From NCBI GenBank assembly GCA_029582165.1, contig CM055877.1, forward strand, positions 21,364,355-21,428,354: a stretch of 64,000 nt of DNA, given 5' to 3'. Shown in pieces: positions 56,404 to 64,000 of this stretch (its first letter is position 1; each line of letters begins with the position of its first letter). The notes below the pieces were generated by a model. It made no database searches and was not told the origin of the DNA. It was given only the letters and a program-made list of their open reading frames with translations. A program made the position numbers and the translations under genes. Source of the stretch: Portulaca oleracea. Taxonomy: Eukaryota > Streptophyta > Magnoliopsida > Caryophyllales > Portulacaceae.

Positions 56404-58797
56404 GTATTAGTATTATCATTTCATCATTATTATTATGATTACCATTATTACTAAGTATATTATTATTATTTGTAGTATTACGTGGGGTATATGGCTAGTA
56501 TTACTATTGTTATATGTTTTTTTTTTTTTTACGTAAGAAATGCTAGTAGTATTATCAATATTAGTTTAGTAGTAACTTGTAAGTTTAGCTAGGAGTTTTA
56601 GTAGGAGTAGGAGTTTATCTTGGCTAGAGTTGAGTAGGATGGCGTTGTTAGTCGGTTAAGAGGTTTGTTAGAGTTGGATTAGGATTGTTAATCTGTTGGG
56701 AGGAGGGAGATTAGAGAGTAATTAAGTTAACTAAACCTACCACAAACACAATTACAAACACGCAGACCCTCTGCCTTCCCCCTCACATTTTTTTCTCTCT
56801 ATTTTCCTCCCTCTCCCCCTATCATCCCTCGCCGCTGAGAACCACCAGAGAACCACCGGAAAGCCGCCCAGACCACCGCCGGACTCCTCCCCTCTTTTCC
56901 TTCCTCTCAATCTCTTCCCCGACATACTCTATTTTGCACGCCCCTCTCTCTCTACGTCGATTTCTTTGCCGCACCGCCACCTTGTGCCACCGCGTTCTCC
57001 GACGTCGAGAACGGCCCCACCAGCCGCCTCCGCCCTCCACACGCCAAAGACGCGCTTGCCGCGCCGCCACGCCACGCTACTGTGGTTCTGCTACTGTGCC
57101 TAACGCCGCCCCATTGTTGCTATCGTTGCTGTCTTCGGCTGACCCCAAGCACCACCACAGACGCCGAAGACCACCGTCGTTGTCACCCATTCACCATCGC
57201 TGCCACCCTAGTCACCGATCAACACCCTAGCGTAACCCTCTGTTCCAGTTCGTTACTCACGTTTTGTCTTGCTCTGTTTTGCTCTTATTCATGGCTGTGC
57301 GGGATGGGTGTTGATGTTGGCACGTGAGACTTGCATGCCCTTGTGTTCTTAAATCATGCATAGGAGTAATGCATTAGTACTCATGTTAGTTTAATAATTG
57401 TTTTGTTATTCTGGAGCATGCTAGGATTAGTAAAGCAATTTTTGTAAGTTAGTGAAGTAAATCTTGCTAATATGGGAAGTAAGGCATGTGCTGATTATGT
57501 TCTAAATTATGTTAAAATTTATTAAGGTTAGTATTCATATTTATGGGTTTAGTGAGTTAGAGTTTTATTAAATATGAGTTCTTTAATTCTTGTTACTAAA
57601 GTGTAATATGTTTAGTAAAATACAGGTAAAACATGTTTATGATATTTAAGGTCATTTTATTTATGCATGTATTAGGGGTTAGAGAAATAATCTAAAGTTG
57701 TTTCCATGATTTATAGTTTAGTTTTGAAAGTAGGAAGTTGATGTTTGGACCTTGGTTGGATTAGATTAAATACCCTTACCCTTAGTCACTGTTTTAAGCC
57801 CGAATTAGGACCGCGGGATCGAATGGTGAAAGTTAGAGCCGAAATAATTAATTATATGGGAATCGGGTGCGGGACAGTTTTGATAGGGTCTAAAGAACGG
57901 GTCACCATGAGAAGTATAGTCGTCTTTTGATCAAACCCTTTGGACTGGAGGTTTCCTTAGATGTTAGGTTTCATAGGAATTTTGCGGATCGGACTTTCGA
58001 GTGGTATAGCTCGAGTTATAGTCGTTTTACCAGAACTTGTCAGAAATGGACCAGTTAGAGAATTTGGTACTTTTAGAGTCTTTCGAGGCTGATATGGGCT
58101 CAGTGGTCAACATAAGAGTTTTAGTAGACATTCCGAGGTTTCCGAAAAGTCCCAAACCAGACCCATAGGATGTCGGAAAGTCGAGTTATGACCCTTTTTA
58201 TGTTGATGTTGTAATCCGTCTTATTGATGTTATTTATTTATAAAAATGTTGTTGAGTGAAAATGATGTTTTGCTCCTGCTACGTGATTACTTGGAATGTA
58301 TTAGGTAAATTAAAGTGTGAATTCATGATTGATAGGAACCTATAGTGTTCCTAGGGGAGGGTTAGGTAGAAGGTAGTTAATACTAACTTCGAAGGGCACG
58401 TTTTGATTAGAATAATTATTCTATTTTAGGCCCGAGCTAATTCGCGTCGTTAGTGGGCTCAAGTGCGTTCGTTTTTGCTGTGCAGTGAAGTTAACCAGGT
58501 AATGTATATGCTCTAATCCCAACCGGGATGCTCTTTAAATGTGTTTGAATGTTTTCTAATATGTTTTGAGAATAGCATCCCGAAAGGGGACTTTATGTGG
58601 AAAATGTGGCCATCTATTTTATAACTGTTTGTAATTATTGTACTTTGATTTATGAGTTGAGAAATTGTGATGGTCTTTTATGTGTAGTTTTGTTATTGGT
58701 TTTGATAACTTGGGTTGGGTTGACTTGAGAGCTGTGAGCTGAGTTTCGCATAAGACATTATTAATTCAAAGTGGAACATTAAGCGGGTTTATTGTTT

Positions 58798-59300
58798 TGA
58801 TGCCTTTAATAGGCTAATATTTTTGCGGGCAATAACCCGGAGACCAGGATTTGGTGCCTGTATGGGTTATGTGTCAGGAGATCAGGGTTTCATCCCTAAT
58901 ATAGGATAGATGATTGTTGATGCCTTTCGTAGGCGATTATGATGCCTTTGGTAGGCGATTGCTTTGATGCCTTTGATAGGCTAATATTTTTGCGGGCGAT
59001 AACCCGGAGACCAGGGTTTGGTGCTTGTATGGGTTATGTGTCAGGAGATCAAGGTTTCATCCCTGATATAGGATAGATGATTGTTGATGCCTTTGGTAGG
59101 CGATTATGATGCCTTTCGTAGGGGATTGTTTTGATGCCTTTGATAGGCTAATGTTTTTGCGGGCGATAACCCGGAGACCAGGATTTGATGCCTGTATGGG
59201 TTATGTGTCAGGAGATCAGGGTTTCATCCCTGATATAGGATAGATGCTTTTTGATGCCTTTGGTAGGCAATTGTTTTGATGCCTTTGGTAGGCGAAAGTT
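58798..59300. repeat. About 167-bp tandem repeat, three copies
   Basis: Units begin TGATGCCTTTRATAGG and recur at 58798, 58965 and 59132, containing 'gcgggcgataacccggagac' and 'tgtcaggagatca'. The sub-word 'gatgccttt-gtaggcgatt' is repeated further inside and after them. It occupies the position that holds the 37-bp minisatellite in copy 1. Confidence 0.85.
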
Positions 59301-59799
59301 ACTCTAAGGGATATGGTATCCCGCCCGCATAATAAAATATGGCTTGGTTGGGTTGAGGAAAGTAGTTGAGGGATTTAAAGGTTTGTGAAATGGTTTGACT
59401 TGTTCCCTCTCCCTCAAATGGATTGAAATGAACTTAACTTGTTTTTAACTTTAGTGGTAGACATTATTGAGATTTCCCCCTCATTTTTGAAATGTTTTGT
59501 TTTCAGGTGTTGATCAATATGCTGGGAATGGGAATTAGCAGTGAGTAGTATTTATTAGTTCTGTTATGTTTCAATTCAGAAAGACTTGAAGTTAGGAATG
59601 TTAAGTTTGGGTTCTCAATTTGAGTTTGTTAGTTCGGTTTACCGTTATCAGACAGTTGCGGTTTCCTTCTCGCCTTGTATTCCTTCGGGGATACGGCAGT
59701 GACGCCCAACAAGAGTTTGAGTCTTCCGCTAATTTTGTCTATTAACGTTAGTTTGCCTTTGACTTTTCTATAATTGAATTTCCGGGGCGTTACAGCTTG

Positions 59800-60148
59800 A
59801 GTTGGGTGTTTTCGTGGGGCTCACAACGGTTCCTTTTGGATGATTAGTATTGTTTTCTTGATTGCGATTGCATGATTCCTTGAAGCAAGTTGTTCTCTTT
59901 TTCATTTTCGCTCTTCTGTTTTGTTTTTCATTTTTCCCTCTCTCCTTTTTCTTTGGCTTTTGTGGGTATAGTCGTTAGAAACCCTCACGATTCCATCTCG
60001 TCCACCCGGGCTGCCGGGGGGTTTAAAGGGCTTGGTGCATACGCTAAATGCACTCGTTTCCTCCCACGACAGAGGAGTTGGTGTTTAGTTTCTATTTGTT
60101 TTTGTTTTGGTTTGCTCGGGACGAGCAAAAGTTTAAGTGTGGGGGAGG
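59800..60148 (+). mobile_element. End of the Athila-type internal region with polypurine tract
   Basis: Continues 54683-56064 after the solo LTR and ends in the purine tract 'aagtgtgggggagg' (60135-60148), the hallmark preceding Athila 3' LTRs. The ORF at 59890-60177 is not considered coding. Confidence 0.65.
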
Positions 60149-61647
60149 TGTTTAGACCCATTTTTGGGCCTAAATAACGCCCTTATATTTATTCTTTTGA
60201 CTCGTTTCCGGTCTATTTTCGTGTATTTTATCGTGTTTTTGGTTATTTTGTAGGTTTTGGCGTTTTACAATAAAACGAGGCAAAATGGGCCATTTTTTAC
60301 TCTTTTTAGCGATTTTCCGAGCCGAGCCGGACTGTGAGCCGAAGCAGAGTTGAACCGGGACCACTTTCCCTTCATTTGGTGCAAATCAGTGAGGTAACAC
60401 CCGCAACGACCCTTGTAGCGGGCGTTACATGCCTTGGAAAGAAGGAAGCAAAATGGGGGAAAAGAGGGTGGTAACGCCCGCTACCCTTGGTCGATGAGAA
60501 GAAGAAGCGATCGCGATTTCGGACAAAGCGGTCTTACAAAGCGAAAATCGCCTGGGAAGTTTTGCTAGGGTCGCGCCCGCTACAGGGTAGGTCGCGCTCG
60601 CGACCCCATGTCTTTTGCGTGTATTTTTCTGCTTTAAACGGCAGCGTTTTGCCCAACTGCCTTGCCTTGCATATATACTTCTTTTGACGATTTTCTTAGG
60701 GGTCAGCTTAGAAGGAGAGAATTAGGTTTCAGCTTTGTATTAGCTTGTTTTAGAGTGAGATTAGTGAGAGATTAGCTTGGATTATTCTAGGGTTTGTGGT
60801 ATTTGAAGATTTGGGGATTCAAACAATTGAGAGATTGTTGGATCATCCTTTTTATTGCCCTTCTTTGTTCATTTCTAGCATTTGTAAGTATTCTCTTCCC
60901 TTAGCTCTTTCATTAATTGCTTTGCTAATTACTTTCTTGCTTGCTTAATTGCTTTGCTTCCTATCTTTCATTGGTTTGCTTGTTCTTGATTGTTGAAGTT
61001 AGAAAATCATGTTTAGGTTTGGTTTGGATGTTGTTAGTATAGTTAGGATCATGATTAGTGGCTAGAAACCCTATCGGTTAGGGGGTAATTAACGGTGTGA
61101 ATGGGTTATTAGGTTTGGGTTAGCAATTTTAGTGAATAATTAGTTGGGAAATCAATTTCCCACTTCTTTCCTTCCCTTAAGTGGGATGTATTTGGGGCCG
61201 AAAGCTCCCGAATACATCCAACACTTGTGTTGGAAGGTTGGAGATGGGATAGTTAATGCTCACCCACGAAAGTGGAAGGAGATTAACTAGGGAATTCCGT
61301 TTCATTAACCCTCCGGGTCCGTGGTGGACTTTGAGGTAGTTAATCCGGACTATCCTCGAAAGAGGAAGCTCGATGGGTATTTTATAAGAATCGCCACTTG
61401 ATTCTCCCTCCTTATTATTCCCTTGTTGCGAAACCCATTTCCTCATCCTCGTTTGCATCCCGAAAAGCCTCCGAAGCCCATTTCCTTTCCTTGACCGACG
61501 TTAGCTTTATTTATTGCGTTGTGACCCCTTTCAACCGATTTCCTTACCTAGCAATCTTGACCTGACCTTAGACTGAGTTTCTATGACCAAGGCCCCTCGC
61601 TCCCTGAGAAGAACGATAAAAATCGAGGTCTTACAAACCACGTTACA
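60149..61647 (+). repeat. 3' LTR of the second Athila-type element
   Basis: Begins TGTTTAGACCC right after the purine tract and probably ends CGTTACA at 61647; TATA box 60671-60677. The following gttcg (61648-61652) is a possible target duplication. It was inserted in the 3' LTR of the outer Athila element, which resumes at about 61653. The end position is inferred from where similarity to 34528-34984 resumes. Confidence 0.6.
60385..60677 (+). promoter_or_regulatory. U3 promoter with CGGGCGTTAC / GGTCGCG word cluster
   Basis: Words gtaacacccgc, gcgggcgttac, gtaacgcccgctac, gtcgcgcccgctac and the palindrome GGTCGCGCTCGCGACC lie within 220 bp and end about 65 bp upstream of the TATA box at 60671. 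Confidence 0.6.
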
Positions 61648-61652
61648 GTTCG

Positions 61653-62097
61653 CGAAAGTTGAGAAATGAGTAGTAAACTAGGGAACCATTAGATAACTTG
61701 ACTTTTTGAGACCTTCAATTTTGTTTAACCTAAAAGGCACACAAAAGGTGTTGATTAGGTTGTTTAGCATAATTCTAATTAGCATCAAAAGGGCGATAAA
61801 ATTCAGAGATTGTCGATTCTTGATTCGTTCTTGAATATATGATTGTGCATGTTAGGTTTTAGTAATCGAACTCGTTGTTAGGCTAGCATCTCCCTTGAAA
61901 TCTTTCTCTCTCGATAGGCTCTTTGATTGAATTTCCCTGCTTTATTAGCTTTAATTAATTGTTAGACCTTCTCAAACCCATAAACCTAATTAGCTTAGCA
62001 ATCGTGATAGAGATTAGTTTATTGAGCTACTAAGTGAGTCCCTGTGGGATCAACCTTGACGTGCTACAACGTACACCGTGCGCTTGCGGCCTTGTCA
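61653..62097 (+). repeat. 3' LTR end of the outer Athila element
   Basis: Matches 34528-34984 closely, including 'agttgagaaatgagtagtaa' and the final 'gcgcttgcggccttgtca'. It is followed by target duplication GGTTC (62098-62102) and then sequence continuing the long LTR interrupted at 33620. Confidence 0.85.
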
Positions 62098-62102
62098 GGT
62101 TC

Positions 62103-62830
62103 CGACAGTTCTGAGTACTTTTCGGGATTGACTATGGGCGATTTCGAGTCTCTAGTGGGTGGTGGTTCATCTAGGAGGTGACTGGTGGTGGTATCCGACG
62201 TCGTAGTCGAGCGGGGCTTGGTTGATTTCAGGCCCTGCTCTATCGAAAAGTAGGGGTGAAGATGGTGGTATTATGGTGTTTTTGGGTAGATTTTTGGGGC
62301 GTTTTCCAACGATAAGTGGTGGTGGAGATGATGGTGGTGGCTCCAGTAGGTGATGGTTCGATAGTAGAGGAGATGGAAGTGGTGTGGTGCACGGGGAAGG
62401 CCGAGACACAAGGGAAAAAAATGAAAATGGGTTATAATCGTGTTTTGATTATTTTGCACTATTTATAGCTTATTCTATAGGTTATTTACTAGGTTTGATG
62501 AGTCATGAGCAATGGCTATTGTCAATTGGAGGAAAAAGGAGGAGTTCAATTTGTTAATGAACTTGACTTGGGTGCCATAGAAGGAGGTCAAAAGCTTGAG
62601 GAAAAAGAAGAAGAAAGTAAGCATGGGGATGGTGGGTTTGTAGAAAACTTTGCTGGCTTTTGTTGTACCAAAAAGTAGGAACATCATAATATTTTCTTAT
62701 TGTTATTAATATTATGGGAAATTGGTTTCTAATAATACGAACTTTTGGCCATACAAGACTTAATAATACGAACTTTCGATTAGGTTCTGAATAATATGAA
62801 CTTTGACCCCTTATTGCCCCCAGTAACACG
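62103..62830 (-). mobile_element. Long LTR, Tekay/Del-like, right half (probable)
   Basis: GC-rich GGTGG/GATGG-repeated sequence (62150-62400) continues the GC-rich part interrupted at 33620. A minus-strand TATA box (CTATAAATA, 62461-62469) lies at its right, as in copy 1 where the TATA box is about 340 bp from the LTR start. The LTR start itself (plus-strand ...TTACA) could not be located. 'aataatacgaacttt' is repeated at 62732, 62762 and, slightly changed, 62790. Confidence 0.4.
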
Positions 62831-63264
62831 CCACCAAGTTAGCACTGTTTTGACTCGTCGGTAAAATGACGTGGCGGTGGCGGCATGTGCTCCTTGACGT
62901 TTGACTCTGCTAGCTCAGCGTTTGACTTAAAAAAAATCGCCACCTCACCCATTGACTCAATTTTTTTTCTCTCTCTCTCTCTCTCCTCTTTCTCTCTCTC
63001 AGACCCCTCCTCTTCTTCGATCCACCAGACAGCCATGACCATGGCCATGGCTTCTCATCCTCTTCTCTCCATACCAAACCTAGACTGCAAATTTAGTCCC
63101 TAATGAAAGTCACCCTGCCAACTAATTTCATGTTCAATAAAACCCAATTCAACCCCCACCCTACTTTCTAATAATATGAACATGTATATTTTTTGCCAAG
63201 TTTCAATCTCAGAACACGCAGATTTTTTGCCAAGTTTCAATCTTTGTTTTTCGCAAGGTTTTCA
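62831..63264. other. Upstream region of the glutaredoxin-like pseudogene
   Basis: Includes a (CT)n run at 62963-62998, common in plant 5' leaders, and a short ORF at 63034-63103 beginning MTMAMASH. No further feature is recognised. A repeated phrase 'gccaagtttcaatc' occurs at 63195 and 63230. Confidence 0.4.
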
Positions 63265-64000
63265 ATGGGGTGTTCTGCTTCACGATTTGATCCACTTTTA
63301 ACAAGAGCCATTGAAGACCCATCTTCTATTTCTTCAAACAAGTACTTATCGCCATCTTCTTCCTCCTTTTCTTCTTCTTCTTCGTCGGTTGTTTCATCGT
63401 TTTCTACTTCAGCGATACCCAAAACTCGTTCTTTATTTGCGTCATTGGTTCATCATCCTGCTCTTCGTGGGAACTCATGGAAGGGCTAGAGGGTGAGGAG
63501 GATGAGTTTAATCCTGATTTGGGTAAGGATTTCAAGGCTAATTCGTTCAATTCATGTTATTTCAGCGATGCCCAGAAAAAACCCAGTACAAAATTAGGGC
63601 TTAATTTGACTGATTCTGGTGAAAGTATGAAGTTAAACGCCACCCATAAAAAATCCAGTTCAAAATCGGGGTTGAATTCGACTGATTCTGTGAAGAAATT
63701 GAGCGATTCCTATGTATTTGTTGAAATGCCTGTAGAAATAGTTGAGGAAAAGGGGTTGTCCTGTGTCACCAATTCGAAACCTCTGTGAAAACATTTATTG
63801 GAGGAGTCATTGCTGTCAAAGATGGACCCTAATGTGGCTTCTAGCTATCAAAAAGCACTGTCGGCCAAGTAATTAGGTTCTGATGAATCCAAGAGGATGA
63901 ATAGTAAATCAATGGGGTCTACTCAATTTGCTGCAGTGAGCAAGAGTCTGAGTGCAAGCCCATTGATCGCAAAAACACACAGAATTGGTACTTTGCATTC
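63265..64000 (+). pseudogene. Glutaredoxin-family protein with N-terminal MGCSASR, N-terminal half, broken
   Basis: The start MGCSASRFDPLL suggests N-myristoylation, and 'SLFASLVHHPALR' is typical of the N-terminal part of the long plant glutaredoxin-domain proteins. A deletion and frameshift near 63466 joins this to 'ELMEGLEGEEDEFNPDLG', where intact relatives have a longer stretch before W-E-L-M-E-G-L. TGA at 63786 stands where Trp is expected ('KPL-KHLLEESLLSKMDPNV') and TAA at 63870 where Gln is expected ('ALSAK-LGSDESK'). The glutaredoxin domain would lie beyond 64000. Family assignment is from remembered motif pattern and is moderately certain. Confidence 0.6.

Larger units (their letters stand above)
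56070..59794 (+). mobile_element. Solo LTR, Tekay/Del-like, copy 3
   Basis: A 3725-bp LTR starting TGTAAAACCCC and ending GGGGCGTTACA, with target duplication GCTTG at 56065-56069 and 59795-59799. It is the longest copy because of a (TTA)n run (56321-56403) and an internal tandem repeat (58798-59300). The GC-rich block with a CT-rich leader lies at 56770-57230. Confidence 0.85.
33621..62097 (+). mobile_element. Athila-type Ty3/gypsy element carrying all nested insertions to 62 kb
   Basis: The 5' LTR starts at 33621 and a matching LTR end lies at 62097; the target duplication GGTTC is present at 33616-33620 and 62098-62102. Between them only the PBS, leader and part of gag (to 36062) and the last 445 bp of the 3' LTR can be assigned to this element. 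Everything else is inserted or rearranged: a Tat element, a second LTR element on the minus strand, the 3' part of another Athila-type element and long solo LTRs. Its own pol is missing. Confidence 0.75.

Noticed and set aside
56235..56438. ORF with an isoleucine-only tract
   Set aside because: Produced by the (TTA)n microsatellite.
59890..60177. 95-codon ORF with hydrophobic start resembling a signal peptide
   Set aside because: It covers the Athila 3' non-coding region and the polypurine tract and runs into the LTR, so it is not a gene.
53281..62097. The minus-strand LTR at 53281 and the plus-strand LTR at 60149 as a pair of one element
   Set aside because: They are in opposite orientation, have different starts and bodies, and each has its own PBS or PPT context.

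Overview
The window is plant nuclear DNA, most likely heterochromatic or pericentromeric sequence of a flowering plant. It is almost entirely nested LTR retrotransposons, solo LTRs and small DNA-transposon derivatives. The only host-gene-like sequence is a broken glutaredoxin-family copy at the right edge (63265-64000). No intact protein-coding gene, rRNA gene, tRNA gene or CRISPR array was recognised. The tRNA-like strings present are primer-binding sites of retroelements.

Layout. 1-1190: tail of an Athila-type LTR on the minus strand. 1191-6120: LTR-like sequences, one split by a long solo LTR (1373-4321). 6554-17232: an hAT-type MITE split by a CRM-like Ty3/gypsy element (6966-17162; gag, protease, RT, RNase H and a remnant of integrase, minus strand). 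The 5' LTR of that element is itself split by a 3.6 kb solo LTR (13519-17106). 18412-19880: foldback / TIR DNA-element remnants. 19881-32021: a plus-strand gypsy element (gag only) partly duplicated in tandem, with a minus-strand gag-only gypsy element nested in it and amplified as LTR-internal-LTR-internal-LTR. 32410-33620 and about 62103 onward: the two halves of another long LTR, split by an Athila-type element (33621-62097) with matching GGTTC target duplications.

Inside the Athila element lie the 3' LTR of a Tat-lineage gypsy element (36063-37685), two antisense gene-like units of that element with their own TATA boxes and introns (38584-43012 and 43579-45158), its decayed minus-strand pol (45376-53005, split by a solo LTR at 47490-50783), an abrupt junction to a different minus-strand LTR element (53005-54682), and the 3' end of a second Athila-type element (54683-61647) carrying a third long solo LTR.

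Most notable: (1) an 18-nt dyad-symmetric motif, AAAACCTAGGCGGGTTTT, occurs at least 14 times in non-coding parts of the Tat element, many neighbours 76-80 bp apart; (2) nine LTRs or LTR-like sequences from different families each carry a family-specific cluster of short inverted-repeat words, in eight of them just upstream of the TATA box; (3) a tandem-repeat slot in the long LTRs holds unrelated repeats in different copies between conserved anchors; (4) an identical nested-insertion junction occurs twice, showing post-insertion tandem duplication. Lineage names rest on recognisable protein motifs, PBS/PPT sequences and LTR ends read by eye, not on database searches.
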